DNA of 64,000 nt from Streptomyces sp. CB02414 (GTDB lineage Bacteria > Actinomycetota > Actinomycetes > Streptomycetales > Streptomycetaceae). Made by a program: the position numbers and the translations under genes. The notes under the pieces are model-generated. The model was not told the DNA's origin, ran no database searches, and saw only the letters and a program-made list of their open reading frames with translations. Location: positions 62,001 to 126,000 of the forward strand of contig NZ_LIPF01000008.1 of the NCBI RefSeq assembly GCF_001905385.1, in the 5' to 3' direction. This document shows, one piece after another, positions 34,232-42,981 of this stretch (within the stretch, counting starts at the first letter, position 1; each line of letters starts with the position of its first letter).

Positions 34232-34364
34232 ATTCTCAGAGCGATAGATGCGAGAGGGGTTGACGTCGGTCCTCGGCTCCCTAGCATTCAGGCTGCTCGA
34301 CACTTCGGCCTTTGTTCGCCATCTCGAACGCACCAACCGCCCACTCACGGTAGAGGAAGTCCCC

Positions 34365-35786
34365 ATGCGCAGAGGAAGTCTCACCCGCGGACACCCGTCC
34401 GCGGTGCTCGCCGCCGTGGCCGCGGCCGTCGCCGTGCTGGCGGCGCTGCTCACCGTCGCCCCGGCCCAGGCGGCCGCCAGTGGCGCCTTGCGCGGTACGG
34501 GTTCGGGGCGGTGTCTCGATGTGCCGGGCGCCGTCCAGACCAACGGCACGTACCTGCAGATATACGACTGCTGGGGTGGGTCCAATCAGCAGTGGACGCT
34601 GACTGACAGCCGGCAGCTGACCGTGTACGGCGACAAGTGCCTGGACGTTCCCGGTCACGCCACCGCGCCCGGGACCCGGGTGCAGATCTGGAGCTGTTCC
34701 GGCGGCGCGAACCAGCAGTGGCGGGTGAACGCCGACGGTACGGTCGTCGGCGTGGAGTCCGGGCTGTGCCTGGAGGTCGCGGGGGCCGGTACGGCCAACA
34801 GTACGGCGGTGCAGATCGGCAGGTGCGGTGGTGGCAGCCACCAGAAGTGGTCCGGCCTGTCCGGGCCGCCGACGGACGGAACGTGCTCCCTGCCGTCGGC
34901 CTACAACTGGTCGTCGACGGGTGTGCTGGCGCAGCCGGCGAACGGGTGGGCCGCGGTCAAGGACTTCACCACCGTGACCCACAACGGCAAGCACCTGGTC
35001 TACGCGTCGAACGTGTCGGGATCGTCGTACGGTTCGATGATGTTCAGCCCCTTCACCGACTGGTCGGACATGGCGTCGGCGGGCCAGACCGGGATGAGCC
35101 AGGCCGCGGTGGCGCCCACGCTGTTCTACTTCGCCCCCAAGGACATCTGGGTGCTGGCGTACCAGTGGGGTTCGTGGCCCTTCATCTACCGCACGTCGAG
35201 CGACCCCACCGACCCCAACGGCTGGTCCGCTCCGCAGCCGCTGTTCACCGGCAGCATCTCCGGCTCGGACACCGGTCCGATCGACCAGACCCTGATCGCC
35301 GACGGCCAGAACATGTACCTGTTCTTCGCGGGGGACAACGGCAAGATCTACCGGGCCAGCATGCCGATCGGGAACTTCCCGGGCAACTTCGGCTCGTCGT
35401 ACACGACGATCATGAGTGACACCAAGGCCAACCTGTTCGAGGGCGTGCAGGTCTACAAGGTCCAGGGCCAGAACCAGTACCTCATGATCGTCGAGGCGAT
35501 GGGCGCGAACGGACGCTACTTCCGTTCCTTCACGGCCTCCAGCCTGAGTGGCTCGTGGACTCCGCAGGCCGCCACCGAGAGCAACCCCTTCGCGGGCAAG
35601 GCCAACAGCGGCGCCACCTGGACCAACGACATCAGCCACGGTGACCTGGTCCGCGACAACCCCGACCAGACCATGACCATCGACCCCTGCAACCTGCGGT
35701 TCCTCTATCAGGGCAAGTCCCCGAACGCGGGCGGTCCCTACAACCAACTGCCCTGGCGACCGGGCGTCCTCACCCTGCGGCGCTGA
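34365..35786 (+). CDS. Secreted alpha-L-arabinofuranosidase, GH62 with N-terminal CBM13
   Basis: Exported enzyme of 473 residues that removes arabinose side chains from arabinoxylan. Signal peptide about 1-36 (cut after AQA). CBM13 (about 40-160) carries the QxW repeats NQQW, NQQW and HQKW. The GH62 domain (about 165-473) shows SAYNWSSTGVLAQPANGW, VKDFTTVTHNGKHLVYAS with the catalytic Asp, GPIDQTLIADGQNMYLFFAGD and FEGVQVYKV with the catalytic Glu. It is related to S. lividans AbfB, but the binding module is N-terminal here. GAGGAAG lies five bases before the ATG. It acts with the divergent xylanase on xylan. Confidence 0.94.
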   Translation: MRRGSLTRGHPSAVLAAVAAAVAVLAALLTVAPAQAAASGALRGTGSGRCLDVPGAVQTNGTYLQIYDCWGGSNQQWTLTDSRQLTVYGDKCLDVPGHATAPGTRVQIWSCSGGANQQWRVNADGTVVGVESGLCLEVAGAGTANSTAVQIGRCGGGSHQKWSGLSGPPTDGTCSLPSAYNWSSTGVLAQPANGWAAVKDFTTVTHNGKHLVYASNVSGSSYGSMMFSPFTDWSDMASAGQTGMSQAAVAPTLFYFAPKDIWVLAYQWGSWPFIYRTSSDPTDPNGWSAPQPLFTGSISGSDTGPIDQTLIADGQNMYLFFAGDNGKIYRASMPIGNFPGNFGSSYTTIMSDTKANLFEGVQVYKVQGQNQYLMIVEAMGANGRYFRSFTASSLSGSWTPQAATESNPFAGKANSGATWTNDISHGDLVRDNPDQTMTIDPCNLRFLYQGKSPNAGGPYNQLPWRPGVLTLRR

Positions 35787-35865
35787 CCGTAGGGCGAGGA
35801 AGAGGACAACGCGCAGCGTCGCAAGGCGGCGACACCGCGCCCGCTCGCTGGGCGCCCGGCTACTC

Positions 35866-36703
35866 AGGCCCGTGACGAGGGCGCGGTGAGCGGCGTGGGC
35901 AGCAGTGCGCGGGCGGCCATTGGACGCCACAGGTTGGAGCTCCGCCTCGGCCTCGCGCATGGTGGCGCCCAGGAGGCACGTGTCGGTCTCCTCCGGGCTT
36001 CCAGGTGTGCTGCGGCCGGGCGTCGACCCGGTCGAAGCGGCGCACCTCTCCTCGTAGAGGTCGGCGTCGTGGCCGACGGGCCGGCCGCCTTTGGCACCCT
36101 TCTGCTTCCGGTTCGCGGCCTGGTCAGACTTCTCGGCCATGACCGTCTTGATCTGGCGTTACCGCAGGTGGACGTCCGGCCGGGTGCGGGGCGGCCGACC
36201 GGGCCACGGACGCGGATCTTCCCTAGCACTTACGGTCGGCGGCGAGGTGAACCTTGCTGGTCTGCCCGCCCCGCGAGCGTCCGGCAGTGCGGCCTTCGGT
36301 CGGAGCTTTCGGCGGCGCTGTACGCGTCGTCGTTCAGCCCGCTCGGGATCCGCTTCAATGGCCTGCCCGTTCTGTTGTCCAGGACCGCCCCCTGCCCGCA
36401 CGGTCGTGGAGTCGATGCTGACCAGCGACAGATCCACCTCGCCCCGCTTTGCTGCCTCCGCGATCAGCCGCTCCAACAGGGCTTCGAACACGTGTAGGTC
36501 GCGCCACTGCCGGAAGCGGTTGGAGACGGTCGACCAGGCCCCGAACTATTGCGGCATCTCCCGCCACTGCCCGCCGGTCTTGAACGCCAGATCACACCCT
36601 CGAACTGCTGCCGCGGGCGTTCGGGACACGGGCTGCACTCGCCGATCGACAGGTATGGGCCGATGAACTTCCGCTCTTCGTCAGTCAGTCGCACCCGCGT
36701 CAC
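35866..36703 (-). pseudogene. Degraded IS5-type transposase
   Basis: The N-terminus is intact in sequence but broken by frameshifts: MTRVRLTDEERKFIGPYL from base 36703, then QQFEGVIWR, continuing in another frame as FEALLERLIAEAAKRGE and SIDSTTVRA (first catalytic Asp, near 36410). A third frame has EKSDQAANRKQKGAKGGRP and GHDADLYEER (near 36070-36140). These are the order and phrases of IS5-family transposases. At least two frameshifts and a lost C-terminus make it inactive. No terminal inverted repeats could be recognised. Confidence 0.75.
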
Positions 36704-36793
36704 GCAAGACGATCTATCGCGCCCGGGTTCGCCACGAGGGTGAATCGATGTGTTCGGTCCGCGGTGCCTGCGACTGTGGTGGAGGCAACTGTT

Positions 36794-37324
36794 TCAGTCG
36801 TCGCCAGCAACCAGGAGGGCGAGAGTGCCCATTCGGCGGTCGATGAGGACGAGCTCGTGAAACTCGATGTGGATCGGGCCGTAGTCGTGGCGCGCGTCTT
36901 CGGGGAGGGCCCCGAGCGCATACAGGCTCGTTGCTTGGCGGATCGGTTCGTAGACCGCCTCGCGCAACCTCGTGTCGAGACCTGGGGGAAGGGGGACGCC
37001 ATCGGTGGCCCAGGTGTGAATCGTGCGGGCCGCGGTCGACTCGTCGATGGCCGTGTATGCGCTGGGAGTGATCCGGTCCGACCACCACTGGCCGTGTCGT
37101 GGTTCAAGCCAGACGCCGGCTCCGTCGTAGGTGTCGCGGAACTCGGGGTGCGCGATCAGGGCGGCCAACAGCTCCCGGTCGGTTGGCGTGCCGGCTGACA
37201 GGTGGAACCGCTTGATGTGCACCCACCGGAATCCGTGTCCACGGCCGTCTGGAAACTCGAAGTCCTTGAAGTTGATGAAGGGACTGTCCCGGTGTGTGAG
37301 CGAGTGGTGCATGCGAGTCAGCAT
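36794..37324 (-). CDS. Hypothetical protein
   Basis: Protein of 176 residues starting MLTRMHHSLTHRDSPFINF, with GAGAG just upstream of the ATG. It reads as a globular soluble protein (FRWVHIKRFHLSAGTPTDREL, GVWLEPRHGQWWSDRI, YGPIHIEFHELVLID) with balanced composition. I do not recognise the family. It is the only intact-looking gene in a 3.6-kb stretch of broken genes, so it may be a passenger of a former mobile element. Confidence 0.6.
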   Translation of the reverse strand: MLTRMHHSLTHRDSPFINFKDFEFPDGRGHGFRWVHIKRFHLSAGTPTDRELLAALIAHPEFRDTYDGAGVWLEPRHGQWWSDRITPSAYTAIDESTAARTIHTWATDGVPLPPGLDTRLREAVYEPIRQATSLYALGALPEDARHDYGPIHIEFHELVLIDRRMGTLALLVAGDD

Positions 37325-37426
37325 CTCTCAGGACACCCGATGGGCGAAATCGCAGGTGAGAGAAGCGGCTGGCGCCCTGCTCGCAACCGAACTGCGCAGT
37401 CACATGATCACGACCAGATACACCCC

Positions 37427-37560
37427 CTAGTCCACGAACCGCTGCCGGCTCTGCTCGTTGCCGTCCGGCAGCCTGGGGGCCATGGCCTGGAGCGACTTGC
37501 AGCGACCCTCCAGGATCAGTTGCCGGCGTACATGTGAACGTGGCCTGGGCCATACCGCAG
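37427..37560 (-). pseudogene. Short transposase fragment (IS701-like)
   Basis: The frame ending at 37427 reads RRQLILEGRCKSLQAMAPRLP then NEQSRQRFVD before a stop. This recalls the N-terminal region of IS701-type transposases (RGLLLxGRRKSxxPMA...QQFV). The rest of the transposase is absent. The identification is from memory of the motif. Confidence 0.4.
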
Positions 37561-37821
37561 TCGAACAGGGCCCAGCGCGGGTTGCCGTGTCTTCTGCAGG
37601 CCAGATGTGGAGGACCTCCGCGAAGCCGCCACTACATGGGATGGCCTGCACGGTGAGGCGGAGGGTCGTGCGTGAGTTCGGCGGCGTTGACGTGAGGACC
37701 GGGCGAGAGCGCGGCCGGCCGGCCACGCTGCGTCAGGGGCGCGCGTACACGCCGCGGGTGCCCGAGCCGCCGGCTTCCCCGGGCTGTGTGCGATTTCGTG
37801 AGACGTGAGAGGGTCTGGGGC

Positions 37822-37929
37822 GTGAGTGAGACACCGCCGAACACCCTGCAATACCGCTTTGACGGGCCAGAAGACGCCCCGGTCCTGATCCTGGGTCCCT
37901 CGCTGGGTACCACATGGCACAGGTTGTAG
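37822..37929 (+). pseudogene. Truncated alpha/beta hydrolase start (3-oxoadipate enol-lactonase-like)
   Basis: GTG 37822 begins a 35-residue frame, VSETPPNTLQYRFDG ... APVLILGPSLGTTWH, ending at TAG 37927. It matches the conserved N-terminus of PcaD-type enol-lactonases (VLxxGPSLGTTxxMWDxQ), but the catalytic Ser, Asp and His regions are missing. A GAGAGGG ribosome binding site still precedes it, showing that a real gene was cut off here. Confidence 0.65.
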
Positions 37930-38103
37930 AGACCGTCTTTGGGCGTCCACGTCAGTCCAGACTGGGCGAGTTGTGGCAGGTCAGCGCGTTGCGGTCCGGG
38001 GGCGTCGGCGTAGTTGGTGACAGACGCGTGACAGCGCCGGTGATAGATCGAGGCCCCGCCGGGGAGCATCCTTGGCGGGCCTCTTCCTGAAGCCATGAGA
38101 CGG

Positions 38104-38131
38104 TGCCCCACCGGAGCGCTCCGGTGGGGCA
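38104..38131. terminator. Orphan 28-base perfect palindrome, terminator-like
   Basis: TGCCCCACCGGAGC joined to GCTCCGGTGGGGCA, with no intact gene on either side. Such stems normally end transcripts; here it probably outlived the gene it served. Confidence 0.6.
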
Positions 38132-38384
38132 TCACCGTGGAGTTGACTGTGCGTGCACGCGTGACGCGTTCGGCTCGTCATGCAGTCTGGTCTTCCAGCG
38201 CTGTTCTCGGGGGCGCTAGATTTGCGATCGCAGACATGACGGACGACGTGGCTCGCCAGGCAACTGGGCGGGCTCTGTCGGCTGGAGGGTTGATGCACTG
38301 TGCCCTGCTCGGGCAGGCCAAGCGGTATGCCGGATGCCCACGCGCCGCCCTCCCCGGCCACACCGCCCGGTCCTGGTGAGGAGT

Positions 38385-38729
38385 CGGGAGTGGCTCTGCC
38401 GGCGCGTGCCGCCGGCGCCCCGGCCATGGCGCGGACAGAGTGCCCGACGAACACGGCCCGTTCCAGGTCGAGTGCCTCGCAGACCTCCGCTGCGTCGCGG
38501 GCGTAACCCTCCAGGGACGAGTACCGCTCGCGGCTCCAGGCCGACAGGTCCGATCCGTCGGAGCCGACGTGGTCGAACTGCACCATGCGGTGCCGCTTCG
38601 CGAGGCCGGCACGGCCAGGCGCCACATGTTCTGGTCACACTCGAAATCGCGCGGCAGCAAGAGCGCCACTCCGTCGCCCTGTCCGACGACCGTGACGTCG
38701 TTTCTGCGGGGCATGTCCATTCCGGCCAT
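38385..38729 (-). pseudogene. Broken alpha/beta hydrolase (RsbQ-like)
   Basis: One frame reads MPRRNDVTVVGQGDG ... FECDQNMWRLAVP (38714 down to about 38630). A second continues as FDHVGSDGSDLSAWSRERY ... GYARDAAEVCEALDL and VFVGHSVRAMAG (to about 38400), the nucleophile-elbow region of RsbQ-type hydrolases. A frameshift near 38615 and loss of everything after the elbow make it a remnant. The conserved HGFG segment is also altered (LLLPRDFECD). Confidence 0.65.
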
Positions 38730-39432
38730 TGCCCCATTCCTGTGCGAGCGGGCCCGGCGGAGTCCGGAGAGAGCCTTGCGGCACCCGGCTTGGACGACGA
38801 GGTCGCTACCAGTTGGCCCGGGCCCGTTCCGGCGTCGGGCCGACAGCGTTTCCGTCTTCGAAGCGGGGTTCGGTTCCGGCGTACACGGGTGTCCGGTGGT
38901 GCCACCTGGTGGTGTCCGGAGCGGCCGGGCCTTCACCCAGCGGACGTACTTGAGTTTGGCGAGGCCCCCGACCATCGTGGGCCCGGCGGTCGTCAGCGCG
39001 TCACGTCCCCGGTGCCCAAGCGGTGGGGGAGGGCGAGACGCCCGGCGGAGTGCCTCCCCCCGGCATGCCACCGCGCGTGTGAAACAACGGCCACTTCCAG
39101 CCGATCCCGGTCGGCTCCGCCCGCCGTCCAACCGTTGCCTGTCCGAGGTTCCGCCGTATCTTGGCCGGATCGGTTCCCCTCGGAACGAGAACCGATCACT
39201 TGCCACGCACGAGTGCCTGGTCTGCGACCGGTCAGGGGCAACGGTCGCGGACCAGGTCCCGTTGAGACGCTGGTCTTTACAGCCGACGACTTCATGCCAC
39301 GGCCGTCCCCTGCGGGAGCCGGCTGCGCCTCTTCGAAGGTTTCTGGTCGCCCTTGCGGCGCGGGCGGCTCCGACGTCGCCTTCAGTTCGCCCGAACGCCT
39401 CGTCCGGCAGATCCGACGCGGCGGGGGCTTCG
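38730..39432. other. Non-coding or decayed DNA
   Basis: Several frames are open here only because the region is GC-rich. None shows a family resemblance, a ribosome binding site or consistent codon use. The stretch borders the 3' end of the mannan importer operon and continues the debris zone. Confidence 0.5.
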
Positions 39433-40305
39433 CTATTTTGTGGCCCCTTGGGCAAAGCCGTTGTAGATGTAGCGCTGGAGGAACAGGAAGACCACCAGCG
39501 TCGGCACGATGACGAGAACGGCTCCCGCGGAGATGTTCTCCCAGTGCGCCCCGAACGGCCCCTTGAACCGGAACAGGGCCGTCGACATGGTTCCGAGATC
39601 CTCTTTGGGCATGTAAAGGAACGGGATGTAGAAGTCGTTGTACGTGGTGATGCCCTTGATGATGACCACCGTCGCGATAGCCGGCTTCAGCAGCGGGAAG
39701 ATGATCTTCCGATAGATGGTGAAGGAGTTGGCGCCGTCGAGCCGTGCGGCCTCGTCGAGGGACCTGGGGATTCCGCGGATGAACTGCAGGAAGATGTAGA
39801 TGGCCACGATGTCCGTGCCCATGTACAACAGGATCGGGGCCCACCGGGTGTTGAACAGCCCGAAGCTGTTGACCACCTGGAAGGTGGCCACCTGCGTCGT
39901 CACGGCCGGCACCAGCGTGGCGATCAGGAAGAGAGCCATGACGAGCTTCTTGAAGCGGAAGTCGAAGCGGTCGATCGCGTACGCGGTCATCGAGCCGATG
40001 ATCACCGTGCCGGTGATGGAGAACAGCAGGATGAAGGCCGTGTTGCCGAAAGCCTGCAGCATGTGACCGTCGTTGAAGGCCGTGGCGTAGTTGGAGAAGT
40101 TGAGCCAGTCGTCCGGCAGGGCCAGCGCGCCCTGGCCGTCGGAGATCTCCCCGTAGGACTTCAGCGAGGTCAGGAAGACCACGGCGAGCGGCAGCAGCAC
40201 CACGAGTGAGGCGACGACCAGCGACAGGTACGTCAGGGCGGTGCTGACGCGCGGGCGGCGGCGCGTCTGCTCCTGCGCGCGGCGGGTCGGGGCGGTGAGG
40301 GTCAT
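39433..40305 (-). CDS. Carbohydrate ABC transporter permease (MalG type)
   Basis: Membrane protein of 290 residues with six predicted helices. The coupling motif is EAARLDGANSFTIYRKIIFPLLKPA (about 190-215, seen in two parts), matching EAAxxDGA...PLxxP of MalG-type subunits. It is the last gene of the three-gene importer operon and overlaps the preceding permease by four bases (ATGA). Context (beta-mannosidase, mannanases) suggests manno-oligosaccharide uptake. The gene after it, where another sugar gene might be expected, is replaced by decayed DNA. Confidence 0.93.
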   Translation of the reverse strand: MTLTAPTRRAQEQTRRRPRVSTALTYLSLVVASLVVLLPLAVVFLTSLKSYGEISDGQGALALPDDWLNFSNYATAFNDGHMLQAFGNTAFILLFSITGTVIIGSMTAYAIDRFDFRFKKLVMALFLIATLVPAVTTQVATFQVVNSFGLFNTRWAPILLYMGTDIVAIYIFLQFIRGIPRSLDEAARLDGANSFTIYRKIIFPLLKPAIATVVIIKGITTYNDFYIPFLYMPKEDLGTMSTALFRFKGPFGAHWENISAGAVLVIVPTLVVFLFLQRYIYNGFAQGATK

Positions 40306-41276
40306 ACGAGGTCCACCTTCTCGTCGGGCACGAGGCGGCGCTGGATCCAGGTGATCACCAGGATGATCGCCAGCAGCACCACCGCGCAGGCCGAGGCCAG
40401 GCCGGTCTTGTTGAACTGGAAGGCGTACTTCACCGTCTGGATGACGAACGTCGAGGTCTCCGTCGCACCGCCGGTCATGATGTAGGGGATCTCGAAGACG
40501 GAGAGGGAGCCGGAGATCGCCAGGATGACGCTCAGGCTCAGCACCGGCCGGATGCTCGGCGCGATGATGTGCCGGAACTGCTGCCAGCGGCTCGCGCCGT
40601 CCAACTGGGCGGCCTCGTAGAGTTCGCCGGGGATCGACTGGATCGCGCCGAGGAACAACACGAAGTTCAGGCCGGTGAAGCGCCACACGGACACGCCGGC
40701 CATGGACGTGTTGGCCGACTCGGGAGTGCCCAGCCAGGCGTGGTCGGTGCCGACGCCGAACCAGGACAGGACCGAGTCGAGCGTGCCGCCGTCCTGGAAG
40801 AAGTACAGGAAGACGAAGCCGATCGCGACGCCGTTGATCAGGTACGGGAAGAACAGGATGCCCTTGAACAGGTTCCTGAAGCGCAGGTCGAAGCTGAGGA
40901 CGACGGCGAAGTACAGGGCGATGACGATCTGTACGGCGGACGCCGCCAGGTAGTAGAAGCTGACCGTGAACACCCGGAACAGTTCGGGGCGGGTGAAGAT
41001 CTCGGTGTAGTTCTCCGCGCCGACGTAGTTGCGGTCGGGACTGACGCCGTCCCAGTCGGTGAAGCTGTAGTAGATCATGTTGCCCACCGGCACGTAGGTG
41101 AACGTGATCAGCAGGGCGAGGGGGGCCAGCAGGAACAGCCACGGGGTGAGTTTGCGCAGCGGCCGGTCGCGCCACGAGGCGTCGGCCCGTGCGCGATGCC
41201 GGGTGGGTTGCTTGCCGGTTGGGCCCGTCCCGGCGGCCGGGGTGGGCGGTGAAGCGGTGGAAGCGGTTCGGGTCAT
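40302..41276 (-). CDS. Carbohydrate ABC transporter permease (MalF type)
   Basis: Membrane protein of 324 residues. A cytoplasmic N-terminus of about 40 residues precedes six helices (LTPWLFLLAPLALLITFTYV, VSFYYLAASAVQIVIALYF). The coupling motif ELYEAAQLDGASRWQQF ... IIAPSIRP lies near 219-245. It partners the MalG-type subunit and the lipoprotein encoded upstream. A perfect 11-base-pair hairpin lies between the binding-protein gene and this one, and could give the binding protein a higher transcript level than the permeases. Confidence 0.93.
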   Translation of the reverse strand: MTRTASTASPPTPAAGTGPTGKQPTRHRARADASWRDRPLRKLTPWLFLLAPLALLITFTYVPVGNMIYYSFTDWDGVSPDRNYVGAENYTEIFTRPELFRVFTVSFYYLAASAVQIVIALYFAVVLSFDLRFRNLFKGILFFPYLINGVAIGFVFLYFFQDGGTLDSVLSWFGVGTDHAWLGTPESANTSMAGVSVWRFTGLNFVLFLGAIQSIPGELYEAAQLDGASRWQQFRHIIAPSIRPVLSLSVILAISGSLSVFEIPYIMTGGATETSTFVIQTVKYAFQFNKTGLASACAVVLLAIILVITWIQRRLVPDEKVDLV

Positions 41277-41317
41277 TGCGGAGCCAGGGCCTTTCGTCGT
41301 CCGCTGAGGGCACTGGG

Positions 41318-41360
41318 CGCCGGGTCCCGTTCTCCGGGGAGGCGGGGAGGGGACCCGGCG
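41318..41360 (-). terminator. Intercistronic hairpin between binding-protein and permease genes
   Basis: CGCCGGGTCCC (41318-41328, counting one base of slack) pairs with GGGACCCGGCG (41350-41360) across about 22 bases. It lies 28 bases after the binding-protein stop. Hairpins at this point in sugar operons often protect the upstream message or cause partial termination. Confidence 0.6.
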
Positions 41361-41387
41361 GGTGCGGGGTTCAGACGGGTGCCGGAT

Positions 41388-42710
41388 TCAGGAGCCGACG
41401 GTCTGCCTGGCCTCGGACCAGCGCTTGTTCAGGTCGTCGAAGTAGCCCTCGAGTGTTCCGTCCGTGGCACCGCGGGCGATGTCGATGAGCTTCTTGCGGT
41501 AGTCCGGCTTGTTGAGTCCGATCTCGGAGGCGTTGTCGATGGCGTCGACCTCGGCCGTCCGTGCCGCGGAACGCTCAATCGTCTTGACATCGTTGTCAAC
41601 ATAGTCCTTGAGGGTCTCCGGCATCCCCTCGGACTTCAGGGCGGAGACGGCGCCCTCCTTGGCCGCGTAGCCGGACTTCTCGGTGAACCAGTCGATCCAC
41701 GCCCGGGCGGCTTCCTTGTGGTCGGAGTGGATGTTCACGGCCTGCTGGTAGTCGGAGACCAGGGTGGAGCAGAACGTGCCGTCCTTCTGGGACGGGAGTG
41801 GCATGAAGCCGATGTCGTCGGGGTTCTCGCCGGCCTTCTCGGCCGCGTCCCGCATCTGGTTGATGGCCCAGGAGCCGAGCACCATGCTGCCCACCTTGCC
41901 CTTGGCCAGGAGGGTCTTGGAGCTCTCCCAGTTGGTGGTGGCCGGGTCCTTCTCCGACAGCTTCTGGTGGACGATGTCGTAGAGCAGGGTGTCAAGGGTG
42001 TTGAGGTCGTTGCCCTTGGCCCAAGGCTTGTCCATGTCGGCGAGCTTGTCGTGGCCTTGGATGTCGCAGCTGATGGAGCCGACGCTGTTGGTCCAGGGGC
42101 TCTCCAGCGGCCAGCCGTCCTTGAAGTTGGTGTAGTACGGGGTCGCCCCCGTCTTGTCCTTGACGGCCTTGAGGTCGGCGAGGAACTGGTCGGTGGTGGT
42201 GGGCCAGTCGGTGATCCCGGCCTTCTTCCACAACGCCTTGTTGTAGACCAGGCCGTTGGCGGTTCCGAAGGTGGCGATGCCGTAGGTCTTGCCGCCGACG
42301 TCGGTCTTGTCGGTGAAGCGGTAGGTGGGCTTCATCGAGGAGGTCTCGCCGAGCGGCGCGAAAAACTTGGGATAGTCGCCCTTGGCGACCGCCGACGGGA
42401 TGAGCAGGACGTCGCCGTAGTCCTCCGTGTTCATGCGGATCTTCACCTCGCCCTCGTAGTCGGTGAGGCCCTCGAACTCGACCTTCACGTCGGGGTAGGT
42501 TCTGTTGAACTCGGCGGCGTACTTCTTCATCGTCCCGTCCTCTACAAGGTCGGTGCGATTGGTGAGCACGGTGATGTCCCCCGAGACGCCGTCCGGGTTC
42601 ACCGGTGCGGCGGCGGTCTCGCCGGCGTCCGCGCTTCCCCCTCCGCTGCACCCCGCGACGGTCATCATCGCGGTGGCAAGCAGTGCGACGCTCAGCGTCC
42701 TCTTCCCCAT
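41388..42710 (-). CDS. Carbohydrate ABC transporter substrate-binding lipoprotein
   Basis: Protein of 440 residues in the extracellular solute-binding family 1. Lipobox TVAGC with Cys at residue 21. The body shows DITVLTNRTDLVEDGTMKKYA, FNRTYPDVKVEFEG, YNKALWKKAGITDWPTT and GSWAINQMRDAAE. The start MGKRTLSV has AAAGGAG nine bases upstream; longer readings have no support. It is the first gene of the importer operon and is divergent from beta-mannosidase. TGAACCGGTAAA, 73 bases upstream, is one of four matching operator-like sites in this locus. Likely ligand: manno-oligosaccharides. Confidence 0.93.
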   Translation of the reverse strand: MGKRTLSVALLATAMMTVAGCSGGGSADAGETAAAPVNPDGVSGDITVLTNRTDLVEDGTMKKYAAEFNRTYPDVKVEFEGLTDYEGEVKIRMNTEDYGDVLLIPSAVAKGDYPKFFAPLGETSSMKPTYRFTDKTDVGGKTYGIATFGTANGLVYNKALWKKAGITDWPTTTDQFLADLKAVKDKTGATPYYTNFKDGWPLESPWTNSVGSISCDIQGHDKLADMDKPWAKGNDLNTLDTLLYDIVHQKLSEKDPATTNWESSKTLLAKGKVGSMVLGSWAINQMRDAAEKAGENPDDIGFMPLPSQKDGTFCSTLVSDYQQAVNIHSDHKEAARAWIDWFTEKSGYAAKEGAVSALKSEGMPETLKDYVDNDVKTIERSAARTAEVDAIDNASEIGLNKPDYRKKLIDIARGATDGTLEGYFDDLNKRWSEARQTVGS

Positions 42711-42782
42711 GTGCCCAGCTCCTTTCCAAGGATTACGGCTCGGGCTCCGGTGGTGGTTGACGGCGACTATGTCAGGCACTCG

Positions 42783-42794
42783 TGAACCGGTAAA
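42783..42794. promoter_or_regulatory. LacI-type mannan operator, importer side
   Basis: TGAACCGGTAAA, 73 bases before the binding-protein start. It matches the consensus T[G/T]AACCGGT[A/C]NA found at four promoters in the locus. Confidence 0.65.
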
Positions 42795-42903
42795 GCTGCC
42801 CAAACCTTCGCGATACTCAATCGTTACCTGAGGTGAGAGGCCGAGTCGGGCTATTGAGGCGCCAACTGTGCTTCGGCGTGGACTCCTGGCAAGGAAGGAG
42901 GGC

Positions 42904-42915
42904 TAGACCGGTTCA
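42904..42915. promoter_or_regulatory. LacI-type mannan operator, mannosidase side
   Basis: TAGACCGGTTCA (reverse complement TGAACCGGTCTA), 67 bases before the mannosidase start. It is inverted relative to the site at 42783, so each divergent promoter has its own copy. Confidence 0.65.
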
Positions 42916-42981
42916 CTTCTGTGGGGTTAGGTTGAGCCGCGTTCATACGACACCGGGCCCGTCCCGCCGAAGGAGCCGTAC

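Larger units (their letters stand above)
33915..34364. other. Divergent promoter region of xylanase and arabinofuranosidase
   Basis: The 450 bases hold no convincing gene. They contain an 18-base perfect palindrome (33979-33996) and two inversely oriented copies of CGAAACATTC (34030-34040 and 34222-34231). GAAAAAGTTTC near 34008 resembles the latter. AT content is clearly higher than in the flanking genes, as expected for promoters. Confidence 0.65.

Noticed and set aside
34281..36140. A 619-residue minus-strand frame across the arabinofuranosidase gene
   Set aside because: Only its first 30 codons (MAEKSDQAANRKQKGAKG) are meaningful, as part of the IS5 remnant; the rest is antisense to a real gene.
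37632..38135. A 167-residue minus-strand frame in the debris zone as a gene
   Set aside because: It has no ribosome binding site or recognisable domain and overlaps the PcaD-like fragment on the other strand.
38178..39455. A 425-residue minus-strand frame
   Set aside because: Only the segment near MPRRNDVTVVG belongs to a hydrolase remnant; the remainder lacks family similarity and overlaps the permease end.
41585..41598. TGACATCGTTGTCA inside the binding-protein gene as an operator
   Set aside because: It lies deep in the coding region and encodes an ordinary stretch (DNDVK); without a promoter nearby, chance is the simpler explanation.
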